Source of the DNA: CAMLJR01 sp964631955
GTDB lineage: Bacteria; Pseudomonadota; Gammaproteobacteria; Pseudomonadales; CAMLJR01
DNA length: 64,000 nt
Direction: 5' to 3'
Assembly (NCBI GenBank): GCA_964631955.1
Contig: CAZWBA010000002.1
Location: 124,001-188,000 of the forward strand
The notes under the pieces are model-generated. The model saw only the letters and a program-made list of their open reading frames with translations. It made no database searches and was not told the origin of the DNA. Shown piece after piece: positions 9,339-17,694 of this stretch (its first letter is position 1; every line of letters begins with the position of its first letter). Made by a program: the position numbers and the translations under genes.

Positions 9339-9367
9339 GTGTCACCAGCAGACGGCCTCTGTATAAT
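9339..9367 (+). promoter_or_regulatory. Putative sigma70 promoter for miaB
   Basis: GTGTCA (9339-9344, four of six matches to TTGACA), a 17-base spacer and a perfect TATAAT (9362-9367). The miaB start is 43 bases further on. This is the best-matching promoter I found in the window. Confidence 0.55.
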
Positions 9368-9409
9368 GCCCACCCCCGAAGTTGGCTATCGATTGAGCAG
9401 TTTTCCCTT

Positions 9410-10807
9410 ATGACCGAATCCACTCACGCCCCTGTTCAAACCAGTACCGCGTCGACGAGTGAATCAGCAGCCCAACAACCCAAAAAGTTGTTTATCGAAA
9501 CCCACGGCTGCCAGATGAACGAGTACGATTCGGCGCGCATCCGCGATCTGCTCGGCGTCTCGCACGGTCTGGTGCAGACCGACAACCCCGAAGAAGCCGA
9601 TGTGCTGTTGCTCAACACCTGCTCGATCCGCGAAAAGGCGCAGGAAAAAGTCTTTCACCAGCTCGGGCGCTGGAAGCAGTTCAAGCAGAAAAATCCGAAC
9701 GTCATCATCGGCGTCGGCGGCTGTGTCGCGAGCCAGGAAGGCGATGCCATCGGCAGACGCGCGCCCTACGTCGATCTCGTATTCGGCCCGCAAACGCTGC
9801 ACCGCGTGCCCGAGATGATGAACGCGCGCAAACCGAGCGGCCCGATTCTGGTCGATGTGACCTTCCCCGAGATCGAAAAATTCGACCGCCTGCCCGAACC
9901 GCGCGCCGACGGCCCGACCGCGTTCGTGTCGATCATGGAAGGCTGCTCGAAGTACTGCACCTACTGCGTGGTTCCATATACCCGTGGCGAGGAAGTCAGC
10001 CGTCCGTTCGACGATGTCATCGCCGAAATCGCCGGCCTGGCCGATCAGGGCGTGAAGGAAGTGAATCTGCTCGGCCAGAACGTCAATGCGTATCGCGGCC
10101 GCAATCATCTGGGCGAGATTGTCGATTTCGCCGAGCTGCTGACCTATGTCGCCGTCGTTCCAGGCATCGAGCGCATCCGCTACACCACGTCGCACCCCGC
10201 CGAATTTTCGGACGCGCTGATTGCCGTTTACGCGGAACTGCCGCAACTCGTCGATCATTTACACCTGCCGGTGCAAAGCGGTTCCGACCGTATTCTGGCG
10301 GCGATGAAGCGCGGCTATACCGCGGCGGACTTTCTCGATCGCATCGACAGGTTGCGCAGACATCGGCCGAATATCAGCCTCTCGTCGGATTTCATCGTCG
10401 GCTTTCCGGGCGAAACCGAACAGGATTTCGCCGACACCATGCAGCTCATCCATCGCGTCGGCTTCGACCATTCCTTCAGTTTCGTCTTCAGCGCGCGCCC
10501 CGGCACACCCGCCGCACAGCTCGCCGACGACACGCCGGAAGAGGTCAAAAAGCAGCGGCTCTCGATCCTGCAGACGCGCATTACCCAGAACGCCCAGCGC
10601 ATCAGCGCCGCGATGGTCGATACCACGCAGCGCATTCTGGTGGCGCGCCCCTCGCGCAAAGACCCCGGCGAGCTCGCCGGACGCACCGAAAACAACCGTG
10701 TGGTCAACTTTAAAGCGACCGATGAGCGGCTGATCGGCCAGTTCGTCGATGTCGTCATTCGCGAAGCGCTACCGAACAGCCTGCGCGGGGAACTGGTGGT
10801 CGCCTGA
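9410..10807 (+). CDS. miaB: tRNA-2-methylthio-N6-dimethylallyladenosine synthase
   Basis: A radical-SAM methylthiotransferase of 465 residues that converts i6A37 to ms2i6A37 in tRNAs reading UNN codons. The N-terminal UPF0004 domain carries its three cluster cysteines in HGCQMN (C34), NTCSIREKA and GGCVASQEG. The radical-SAM cluster is CSKYCTYC near residue 179. The NLLGQNVNAYRG, PVQSGS and DFIVGFPGET motifs follow, and a TRAM domain ends the protein (ILVARPSRKDPGELAGRTENN). The first 25 residues are a Thr/Ser/Gln-rich extension before the domain begins. The gene heads the conserved miaB-ybeZ-ybeY-ybeX-lnt order. Confidence 0.97.
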   Translation: MTESTHAPVQTSTASTSESAAQQPKKLFIETHGCQMNEYDSARIRDLLGVSHGLVQTDNPEEADVLLLNTCSIREKAQEKVFHQLGRWKQFKQKNPNVIIGVGGCVASQEGDAIGRRAPYVDLVFGPQTLHRVPEMMNARKPSGPILVDVTFPEIEKFDRLPEPRADGPTAFVSIMEGCSKYCTYCVVPYTRGEEVSRPFDDVIAEIAGLADQGVKEVNLLGQNVNAYRGRNHLGEIVDFAELLTYVAVVPGIERIRYTTSHPAEFSDALIAVYAELPQLVDHLHLPVQSGSDRILAAMKRGYTAADFLDRIDRLRRHRPNISLSSDFIVGFPGETEQDFADTMQLIHRVGFDHSFSFVFSARPGTPAAQLADDTPEEVKKQRLSILQTRITQNAQRISAAMVDTTQRILVARPSRKDPGELAGRTENNRVVNFKATDERLIGQFVDVVIREALPNSLRGELVVA

Positions 10808-10878
10808 CGCGGCGGCCACCTGCGTCGCGCGAGCGTACTCCTTGTTGCGCGAGCGTTACTATTTTATGAAGAAAGATT

Positions 10879-10922
10879 TTCGGGGTTCCCCGAAGCCATC
10901 GCGCGGGGTTATCCTACCCCGC
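10879..10922 (+). other. Two consecutive hairpins between miaB and ybeZ
   Basis: TTCGGGG/CCCCGAA forms a 7-base stem with a 2-base loop at 10879-10894. GCGGGGT/ACCCCGC forms a 7-base stem with a 6-base loop at 10903-10922. Neither is followed by a T-run, so they do not look like a strong intrinsic terminator. The second ends 23 bases before the ybeZ start. They could affect readthrough, RNA stability or translation of ybeZ. Confidence 0.4.
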
Positions 10923-10945
10923 CCGGCAGTCACAGCGTTTACGCA

Positions 10946-12091
10946 TTGAACAGTACATCACCACCAACGGCTGAATCGCTTCAGCTCATCCTGGAACCCG
11001 CCGATACGCGCTTGCTGGCTAATGTGTGCGGGCCCCTCAATGAAAATTTGCGTCATATCGAACAGCGCCTGCAGGTGACGATTCACGCGCGCGGCAATCA
11101 GTTCGATATCGCAGGCGACACCGCCCACATCGCCGCCGCCCGGCAGACGCTGGAGGCACTTCTCGCCGATGCCCAGAGCGGCCGCCCGATTACGATCGAG
11201 CTGGTGTACCTGCACCTGCATCATTTTGCCCCCGATGTCCCGGCACCTGAGAATGCAGCGGCCGGCACAAGCAGCGCGTTCGCGCAGGATGTCGAAACGG
11301 AAAACGTCGCCGCCATTCCGGTTATTCGCACGAAGAAAATCACCATCAAACCGCGCGGCAAAAACCAGCAGGGTTACGTGCGTGCCGTGCAGATGCACGC
11401 GGTGAACTTCGGCATCGGTCCCGCCGGTACCGGCAAAACCTATCTCGCCGTCGCCTGCGCGGTCGAAGCGCTGATGAACGATAAGGTCAGCCGCATTCTG
11501 CTGGTGCGCCCCGCGGTCGAGGCCGGCGAAAAACTCGGCTTCCTGCCGGGCGATCTCGCACAGAAAATCGATCCGTATTTGCGCCCGCTTTACGACGCGC
11601 TCTACGAAATGCTCGGCGCCGAAGCGGTGACGAAACTGATCGAGCGCAACGTCATCGAAATCGCGCCGCTCGCCTACATGCGCGGACGCACGCTCAACGA
11701 CTCGTTCATCATTCTCGATGAGGCGCAAAACACCACGCGCGAGCAGATGAAAATGTTCCTGACGCGTATTGGTTTCGGCTCGACCGCCGTCATCACCGGC
11801 GATGCCACACAAATCGATCTGCCGCGCGGCACACCCTCGGGATTGATGCATGCGATGAACGTGCTCTCCGAAGTCAACGGCATCAGCTTTACGTATTTTT
11901 CCGCGCGCGACGTCGTGCGCCATCCGCTCGTGCAAGCGATTGTCGAAGCATACGAAGCCTTCGAAAACGACACGACATCCTTCGACAAGGCATCGGCATT
12001 CAAAGGTTCGGGCGATAAAAATCGCGCCGACGGAAACCATGCTGACAAAAAACAGGGCGATCGCAGTCGCGGCGATAATTCTTCATCGTGA
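10946..12091 (+). CDS. ybeZ: PhoH-like ATPase YbeZ
   Basis: A PhoH-family NTPase of 381 residues, a partner of the endoribonuclease YbeY in rRNA processing. The N-terminal 90 residues resemble a KH-like RNA-binding region (LEPADTRLLANVCGPLNENLRHIEQRL). The Walker A motif is GPAGTGKT near residue 160, and the Walker B region is SFIILDEAQNTT. An ITGDATQIDLPRG sensor segment and the usual EVNGISFTYFSARDVVRHPLVQ follow. The last 35 residues are a charged low-complexity tail (many K, D, G, R and S) that seems longer than usual. The start is a TTG, the only reasonable one before the conserved sequence. It overlaps ybeY by four bases, so the two are translationally coupled. Confidence 0.95.
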   Translation: MNSTSPPTAESLQLILEPADTRLLANVCGPLNENLRHIEQRLQVTIHARGNQFDIAGDTAHIAAARQTLEALLADAQSGRPITIELVYLHLHHFAPDVPAPENAAAGTSSAFAQDVETENVAAIPVIRTKKITIKPRGKNQQGYVRAVQMHAVNFGIGPAGTGKTYLAVACAVEALMNDKVSRILLVRPAVEAGEKLGFLPGDLAQKIDPYLRPLYDALYEMLGAEAVTKLIERNVIEIAPLAYMRGRTLNDSFIILDEAQNTTREQMKMFLTRIGFGSTAVITGDATQIDLPRGTPSGLMHAMNVLSEVNGISFTYFSARDVVRHPLVQAIVEAYEAFENDTTSFDKASAFKGSGDKNRADGNHADKKQGDRSRGDNSSS

Positions 12092-12576
12092 ACAGCATCA
12101 TGGGCGGCAAACCTGCACGCTTGCGCATCGATATCGAAAATGCGAGCGGCAAAAAAGTACCGGGCCGGACGGCATTCAAACGATGGATCGGTGCAGCGAT
12201 CGGCGAACGCCGCGATCATGCCGAAGTGAGCGTGCGCATCACCGATGCCGATGAAATAACAATGCTCAACCGGCAATATCGCGGCAAGGATTATGCAACG
12301 AACGTGCTGTCATTTCCGGCCGATCTGCCGCCCGAACTCAAGCTGCCGCATCTGGGCGATATCGCCATCTGCGCCGACGTGGTCGAGCGCGAGGCGCGCG
12401 AACAGAACAAATCGAGTGAAGCGCACTGGGCGCACATGGTCATTCACGGCACATTGCATCTGCTCGGGTACGATCATGTCGACGATGCCGATGCGGAAAT
12501 CATGGAAGCGCTCGAAATCGAAATTCTGCGCACGCTGGATTTCGCCAACCCGTACATTGAACATGCGCCGAATTAG
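12088..12576 (+). CDS. ybeY: Endoribonuclease YbeY (16S rRNA 3' maturation)
   Basis: A zinc metalloprotein of 162 residues that processes the 16S rRNA 3' end and takes part in ribosome quality control. The hallmark H-x3-H-x5-H motif is present as HGTLHLLGYDH at about residues 120-130. YATNVLSFP, LGDIAICADVV and the C-terminal MEALEIEILRTL match the family. The start is a GTG in the GTGA overlap with ybeZ. An ATG four codons later is the alternative. Confidence 0.96.
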   Translation: MNSIMGGKPARLRIDIENASGKKVPGRTAFKRWIGAAIGERRDHAEVSVRITDADEITMLNRQYRGKDYATNVLSFPADLPPELKLPHLGDIAICADVVEREAREQNKSSEAHWAHMVIHGTLHLLGYDHVDDADAEIMEALEIEILRTLDFANPYIEHAPN

Positions 12577-12623
12577 CGCGCCGGCCATTGCCAGAAGAAA
12601 TTCGTATTTGAGAAAAGAGGATT

Positions 12624-13493
12624 GTGGTGTCAATCATGTCTGAAGAACGACCAGGGCCGGATGCCGAAGAAAGAACGTGGCTCGAAAAGATCGCCGATGT
12701 ATTTTCCGGCGAGCCCAAAAGCCGCGACGATTTGCACGATCTTCTCGTCGAAGCCGAGCGCAATGAAATCATCGATCGCGATGCGCTGAAAATCATGGAA
12801 GGCGCGCTGCATGTCGGCGATATGCAGGTGCGCGAGATCATGGTTGCGCGCTCGCAGATGGAAGTATTCGAAGCCGACGAACCGTTGCAGGCGATTCTTC
12901 CGCGCATCATAAAAACCGCACATTCGCGCTATCCCGTGATTGGCGAAAACAAAGATGAAGTGCTCGGCATTCTCCTCACCAAGGATTTGCTGCCGCATAT
13001 TCTCAAAGGCACCGCGGATTTCGATATCAAAAAAATTCTGCGTCTCGCAGTCTTCATTCCCGAAAGCAAGCGTCTGAATGTATTGCTGCGCGAATTTCGC
13101 GAAAACCGCAATCATATGGCCATCGTTATCGATGAATACGGCGGCGTCGCCGGCCTCGTCACCATCGAAGACGTGCTCGAGGAAATCGTCGGCGATATCG
13201 AGGACGAATACGATGTCGAGGACGAGAACAATATCAAACGCGTTTCCGAGACCGACTACATCGTCAAGGCATTGACCCCCATCGAGGATTTCAACGAAGC
13301 GCTCAACGCCGATCTCGATGACGACGAAGTCGATACCATCGGCGGACTGCTGCTGCGCAAGCTCGGTCACCTGCCGCAGCGCGGCGAGGTCACCGCCATC
13401 GACCGTTTTCAATTCAAGGTGATGAATGCGGACAAGCGCCAGATTCATTTGCTCCGCGTAAGCCCGCTGCAGACGGATGACAAATCCGGTTAA
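12624..13493 (+). CDS. ybeX: CorC/YbeX family CBS-domain protein
   Basis: A CBS-pair protein of 289 residues, the stand-alone cytoplasmic YbeX form without the DUF21 membrane domain. Residues about 70-190 are two CBS domains, with the typical signatures VREIMVARSQMEVFEAD and VIDEYGGVAGLVTIEDVLEEIVGDIEDEYD. The C-terminal 75 residues are the CorC/HlyC transporter-associated domain (IGGLLLRKLGHLPQRGE). Older work linked CorC to Mg/Co efflux, and later work links YbeX to ribosome metabolism. Start choice is unclear: GTG codons at 12624 and 12627 follow AGAGG closely, and an ATG at 12636 lies further from it. Confidence 0.93.
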   Translation: MVSIMSEERPGPDAEERTWLEKIADVFSGEPKSRDDLHDLLVEAERNEIIDRDALKIMEGALHVGDMQVREIMVARSQMEVFEADEPLQAILPRIIKTAHSRYPVIGENKDEVLGILLTKDLLPHILKGTADFDIKKILRLAVFIPESKRLNVLLREFRENRNHMAIVIDEYGGVAGLVTIEDVLEEIVGDIEDEYDVEDENNIKRVSETDYIVKALTPIEDFNEALNADLDDDEVDTIGGLLLRKLGHLPQRGEVTAIDRFQFKVMNADKRQIHLLRVSPLQTDDKSG

Positions 13494-13524
13494 GCATCTG
13501 CCGCCGTCACGATAATTCCGATCC

Positions 13525-15099
13525 ATGCGCCTTCGAAATTTTTTTAATTCATCACGCAGCGACTCACAGAAAAGTTTCTGGGCCGGCGATTTACTGGCGA
13601 CTGCCTGCGGCGCATTGATCACGCTCTCCCTTGCACCCTTCGATTTCTGGCCCTGTGGCCTGCTCGGGCTGGCGCTGCTGCAGCGTTTGCTCGATGGCAT
13701 TTCGCCCGCACGCGCTGCATGGCGTGGCTGGTGTTTCGGCGCAGGACTTTTTCTGAGCGGAGCATCGTGGCTGTATGTCAGCATTCACGATTTCGGCGGC
13801 GCTTCGTTAATTCTCGCATCGATTCTGAGCGGCGGATTTTGCTTATTGCTCGCGCTCATGCACGCAATGTCCGGATACGGTTACGCACGCTGGATTCGCG
13901 GCGCGAAATTCGGACGCTGGCTCGGCTTTGCCGCGTGGTGGGCGCTGTGGGAATGGGTAGCGTATTGGCTGTTCACCGGTTTTCCGTGGCTGTATGCCGG
14001 CTACGCGCACCTAACGACACCGATCAGCGGCTGGGCACCGATCGGCGGCATTTACACGCTGAGCTTCATTGTCGCACTCAGCGCCGCGGGGCTTTCCCTG
14101 TTATTCGGAAAACGATCACCATCTGCGCAGCCGGACGCGGACTCGTCGAGCGCGGAAAAAAAATGGATACCCATTGCCATCGCAACGCTGCCGTGGCTCG
14201 CCGGCTTCGCTCTGCAGAATATTGCGTGGACGCAACCGCAGGGCGAATCGATTCGCGTCGCGCTGGTGCAGGCCAATATTCCGCAATCGGTGAAATGGGA
14301 TCCCGAATTCTTTCGCGAGACGCTCGATATTTATCACGAATTGAGTACGCCGCTATGGCGCGATAACGACATCGTGTTCTGGCCCGAAGCCGCCGTCCCC
14401 GCATTTTACGAACACGCGAAACCTTTCTTCGATGCGAATGCGGCCGCCGCGTCGCGCTACCACCACGCGCTGATCAGCGGCGTTCCCTATCGCTCCGCGC
14501 AAGGCGAGGTTTTCAACAGCGCGATCGCGATCGGCAACGGCAGCGGCATTTATCACAAGCAGCATCTGGTGCCGTTCGGCGAATATGTGCCGCTCGAAAA
14601 ATATCTGCGCGGCCTGATCGATTTTTTCGATCTGCCGATGTCGAATTTTCAGGCCGGCTCCGCAGGTCAGGCGCCGCTACAGGCGGCGGGTCTGACCTTC
14701 GCACCCTTTATTTGCTATGAAGTCGTCTACGGCGATCTCGTGCGCCATGCGCGCGCAGATGTTTTACTCACGCTGAGTAACGATGCCTGGTTCGGTCGCT
14801 CGATCGGCCCGCTGCAGCATCTGCGCATGGTGCAGATGCGCGCGCTTGAAATGGGTCGACCATTCGTGCGCGCAACAAGCAATGGCGTCACTGCGCTTAT
14901 CGATGCCAGAGGCAATATCACGGCCCGCATTCCACAATTCGAGCGTTCGGTACTAACCGGAAATATTCAGGGTTATACGGGATTGACGCCATTTGCCCGC
15001 TTCGGCTCGTGGCCGATTTTATTGCTGTGTGTGGCGATCTGCGCACTGTGCGTTATCGAAACCGCGAAGAAACGGCGATTCGATACAAAAATTCACTGA
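13525..15099 (+). CDS. lnt: Apolipoprotein N-acyltransferase
   Basis: An inner-membrane enzyme of 524 residues that transfers the third acyl chain from phospholipid to the N-terminal cysteine of lipoproteins. The first 210 residues hold the membrane helices. The periplasmic nitrilase domain carries the catalytic triad: Glu in WPEAAVPA (about 287), Lys in GEYVPLEKYL (about 359) and Cys in FICYEVVYGDLVR (about 397). A final membrane helix (WPILLLCVAICALCVIE) closes the protein. This is the last gene of the conserved block. What follows is the pigment-type cluster rather than leuS. Confidence 0.96.
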   Translation: MRLRNFFNSSRSDSQKSFWAGDLLATACGALITLSLAPFDFWPCGLLGLALLQRLLDGISPARAAWRGWCFGAGLFLSGASWLYVSIHDFGGASLILASILSGGFCLLLALMHAMSGYGYARWIRGAKFGRWLGFAAWWALWEWVAYWLFTGFPWLYAGYAHLTTPISGWAPIGGIYTLSFIVALSAAGLSLLFGKRSPSAQPDADSSSAEKKWIPIAIATLPWLAGFALQNIAWTQPQGESIRVALVQANIPQSVKWDPEFFRETLDIYHELSTPLWRDNDIVFWPEAAVPAFYEHAKPFFDANAAAASRYHHALISGVPYRSAQGEVFNSAIAIGNGSGIYHKQHLVPFGEYVPLEKYLRGLIDFFDLPMSNFQAGSAGQAPLQAAGLTFAPFICYEVVYGDLVRHARADVLLTLSNDAWFGRSIGPLQHLRMVQMRALEMGRPFVRATSNGVTALIDARGNITARIPQFERSVLTGNIQGYTGLTPFARFGSWPILLLCVAICALCVIETAKKRRFDTKIH

Positions 15100-15226
15100 G
15101 CCAGCAGCACGCGCCGGGTTACCGATGTCGCGGGACACTTGCGACACGCTTTCGACTATCATGTCCACAGCCATTCACCGGGTTTCCGTACCGCCATTTT
15201 TTCGTACCTATCAGTTTTTCGTGTCT

Positions 15227-16300
15227 ATGAATTCCAGTTTTTCCGATGCCTTTGTCCGTTACGAATTAATCACCGCCTGCACCGCCGCCGGTGCGGATGA
15301 TTGCGTACTCGGCGTGCATTGTCTCGGCAGATCGAACCTCGACGAAAATACTGCGGCCGCAATCCGGGGCCTGCCGGTTCAACAGGTATCGACACCGATT
15401 CTGCAACATAGCAGTGGCCATCTTTATGAGCGCTGGCTGACCGATTCGGCATGCCGTCACGGCCGTTTCCGCGATATCGAATTTCGCCGCAACGACACGC
15501 TGCTGTTTGGCGTGATTGAAATCGATGAGCGCGGGCTCGACGCAGCGAATAATGATTCGCGCCTGCGCATTGCCGCAGAAAATGCCTATCTGCAGATTTT
15601 TGCATTGCTCGATGCAGAAGGCTTCCCGCATTTATGGCGCACCTGGAATTACATGCCGGCGATTCATGCGCAGGAAGGCGGGCTCGAACGCTACCGTCAG
15701 TTCAATGTGGGCCGCCACACTGCTTTCGTCAGTTGCGGTCGGGCCGTGGATAGCAGCCCCGCTGCCAGTGCGCTCGGCACCCGCGACGGACGCTTTTCCG
15801 TCGCCTTTATCGCGGGTCATGCCGCGCCCGCCCGCATTGAAAATCCCCGGCAGGTCAGCGCATTTGATTATCCCGAGCAATACGGGCCGCGCAGCCCGAC
15901 ATTCACACGCGCGGTCACCGTCACCAGCGGCGCTTACGAGGCATTATTTATTTCCGGCACAGCGAGCATCGTCGGCCACGAAACGCTTCACCGCGATGAT
16001 GTGACGGCGCAGACGCAGGAAACCATCGCCAACCTCGCCGCACTGCTGCAACAGGCAAATTCAAAACCGCTGAATATCGAGCGGACTGCCGCGCAGGCAT
16101 CGCCCTACACGCTGCAGAACCTGGGTTACCGCCTCTACCTGCGCCACCCTGACGATCTGACTAAGGTGCGCGCCGTCTTCGACAACCTGATCGGCAGCGC
16201 GGCCAATGTCGCTTATGTTCAGGCCGACATCTGTCGCGAGGATTTGCTCATCGAGATCGAGGCATTTGCCATTCGGTCATTATCGACGCGATCGACATGA
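15227..16300 (+). CDS. Chorismatase of the XanB2/FkbO/Hyg5 family (hydroxybenzoate-forming)
   Basis: About 357 residues from the ATG at 15227. An in-frame ATG at 15161 would add 22. Neither has a clear ribosome binding site. The diagnostic blocks are LWRTWNYMPAIH (near residue 137), GLERYRQFNVGRHTAF and GTASIVGHETLHRDD (near 245) followed by QTQETIANLAALL. These identify the chorismatase family, which hydrolyses chorismate. FkbO makes a cyclohexadienoate, while Hyg5 and XanB2 make 3-hydroxybenzoate. XanB2 also makes 4-hydroxybenzoate for ubiquinone. Since it heads a polyene-type cluster, I infer that it makes the hydroxybenzoate starter. The exact product cannot be read from the sequence. It overlaps the MipA gene by four bases. 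Confidence 0.9.
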   Translation: MNSSFSDAFVRYELITACTAAGADDCVLGVHCLGRSNLDENTAAAIRGLPVQQVSTPILQHSSGHLYERWLTDSACRHGRFRDIEFRRNDTLLFGVIEIDERGLDAANNDSRLRIAAENAYLQIFALLDAEGFPHLWRTWNYMPAIHAQEGGLERYRQFNVGRHTAFVSCGRAVDSSPAASALGTRDGRFSVAFIAGHAAPARIENPRQVSAFDYPEQYGPRSPTFTRAVTVTSGAYEALFISGTASIVGHETLHRDDVTAQTQETIANLAALLQQANSKPLNIERTAAQASPYTLQNLGYRLYLRHPDDLTKVRAVFDNLIGSAANVAYVQADICREDLLIEIEAFAIRSLSTRST

Positions 16301-17151
16301 AAAGACTTTTTGCCTGCACCATCGCACTGGCCGGTTTCATTCACGGCGCTTCGGCCACGGAGCAGGCGCCACTCTGGGAAGCCGGCGCCGGCGTCGCCGC
16401 GCTGGCGCTGCCCGCGTATCGCGGCTCGGATAAATTTCACGGCTTCGTATTGCCCGTTCCCTATTTCGTCTATCGCGGTGACATTCTGAAAGCCGATCGT
16501 CACGGCGTGCGCGGCGAATTATTCAATACCGATCGCTTCGAATTAAGCATCAGCACTTCCGCATCGCCACCGACGCGGAGCGACGATATCGATGCGCGCG
16601 AAAACATGTCCGATCTCGAACCGACGGTGGAAGTCGGTCCCGAACTCGATATCACGTTATGGCAGGGCAGTGGCGATAGCGCCCGCGGCGGTAATGAATT
16701 GGTATTTCTGAAGCTGCGTCTGCCGCTGCGCCAGGCGTTTGTGATCGACGACAAGCCGCGCGATATCGGTCTGGTTTTTACGCCGAATTTAAATGCGGAT
16801 ATTCGCCATCCTTTCGGCATGCGGGATTGGAGTTTAGGTCTCGTCACCGGCCCCGTCTTCGCGAACGCGCGGCAGAACGCCTATTTTTACGATGTCGATG
16901 CACAATACGTCACCGCGACCCGGCCCGCGTATCAATCGGGCAGCGGCTACGGTGGCTGGCAATTTCTGGTTTCACTTTCCAGGCGTTTTGAAAATATGTG
17001 GTTCGGCGCCTACATTCGGCAGGATACATTGCAGGGCGCGGTATTTATCGACAGTCCACTGGTGGAAAGACGCAGCTACACATCGGCGGGTTTTGCAATT
17101 TCGTGGATTTTCGCGCGTTCGAATTCCATGGTTGAAATCGACCGCGAGTAA
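16297..17151 (+). CDS. MipA/OmpV family outer-membrane protein
   Basis: A protein of 284 residues with an N-terminal signal peptide (cleavage probably after GASA) and a beta-barrel pattern of alternating strands. The block EAGAGVAALALPAYRGSD, then VLPVPYFVYRGDILKADRHGVRG, is characteristic of the MipA/OmpV family. E. coli MipA is a scaffold linking MltA and PBP1B, but most family members have no defined job. The ATGA overlap with the chorismatase gene indicates co-translation. That raises the possibility that this barrel serves pigment placement in the outer membrane; this is inference. The short gap to the convergent dehydratase gene is very AT-rich. Confidence 0.85.
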   Translation: MKRLFACTIALAGFIHGASATEQAPLWEAGAGVAALALPAYRGSDKFHGFVLPVPYFVYRGDILKADRHGVRGELFNTDRFELSISTSASPPTRSDDIDARENMSDLEPTVEVGPELDITLWQGSGDSARGGNELVFLKLRLPLRQAFVIDDKPRDIGLVFTPNLNADIRHPFGMRDWSLGLVTGPVFANARQNAYFYDVDAQYVTATRPAYQSGSGYGGWQFLVSLSRRFENMWFGAYIRQDTLQGAVFIDSPLVERRSYTSAGFAISWIFARSNSMVEIDRE

Positions 17152-17183
17152 ATTATTTATAAAAATAGTGAATCAATAAAAAA

Positions 17184-17684
17184 CTACGAGGTTGCAGTTG
17201 CGATTTGCAATTGCTCGCGCGGCGTATAGGCGACGACGACATCCATTTTCGCCACTTCGGTATCGGCAACCGTGACCACGGCGTTGATCTGCACCACCAC
17301 TGGTGCCATCTGCCGGCAATGAATATGAAACCCGACATCGGTATCGGGCAATACCGGGCTTTTGAACCAGCAGTTGCGCACACCCGCCAGCACACCGACC
17401 GATTCACCCGGCAATGTTTTTACGTAGGGATCGCCGCGCAACAAACCCGCGCCGGCCAGTTGCGCCATCGCTTCGATCAGCATCACCCCGGGAACGACGG
17501 GCATGCCGGGAAAATGTCCGCTGATAATGGCGTTGTCGCGCGACCAGCGTGCGGTGCCGTGAAAATCGTGCGGCCCTTCGATCAGCAAACTCTGGCAGAC
17601 AAAAATTTCGCCGCGATGAGGAATTAGATTTTCAATCTGGCTGCGATCGAGCTCGATGGGATAGTTGTACGTCAATTCGCTCAT
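17184..17684 (-). CDS. 3-hydroxyacyl-ACP dehydratase, FabZ-like
   Basis: A hot-dog fold dehydratase of 166 residues from the ATG at 17684. The helix and active-site block is complete: LIPHRGEIF, then SGHFPGMPVVPG with catalytic His57, then MLIEAMAQLAG with acidic Glu71. The C-terminal third (FKSPVLPDTDVGFHIH) fits the family. FabZ itself is about 150 residues, so the length is normal. It lies just downstream of a ketosynthase and an ACP gene on the same strand. These three form a small type II elongation set for the polyene chain. It is one of three dehydratase-type genes in the cluster. Confidence 0.92.
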   Translation of the reverse strand: MSELTYNYPIELDRSQIENLIPHRGEIFVCQSLLIEGPHDFHGTARWSRDNAIISGHFPGMPVVPGVMLIEAMAQLAGAGLLRGDPYVKTLPGESVGVLAGVRNCWFKSPVLPDTDVGFHIHCRQMAPVVVQINAVVTVADTEVAKMDVVVAYTPREQLQIATATS

Positions 17685-17694
17685 GCGGATGTCG

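Noticed and set aside
14993..15226. N-terminal extension of the chorismatase frame into lnt
   Set aside because: It overlaps the real lnt 3' end in another frame. Only the part from about 15161 or 15227 can be coding.
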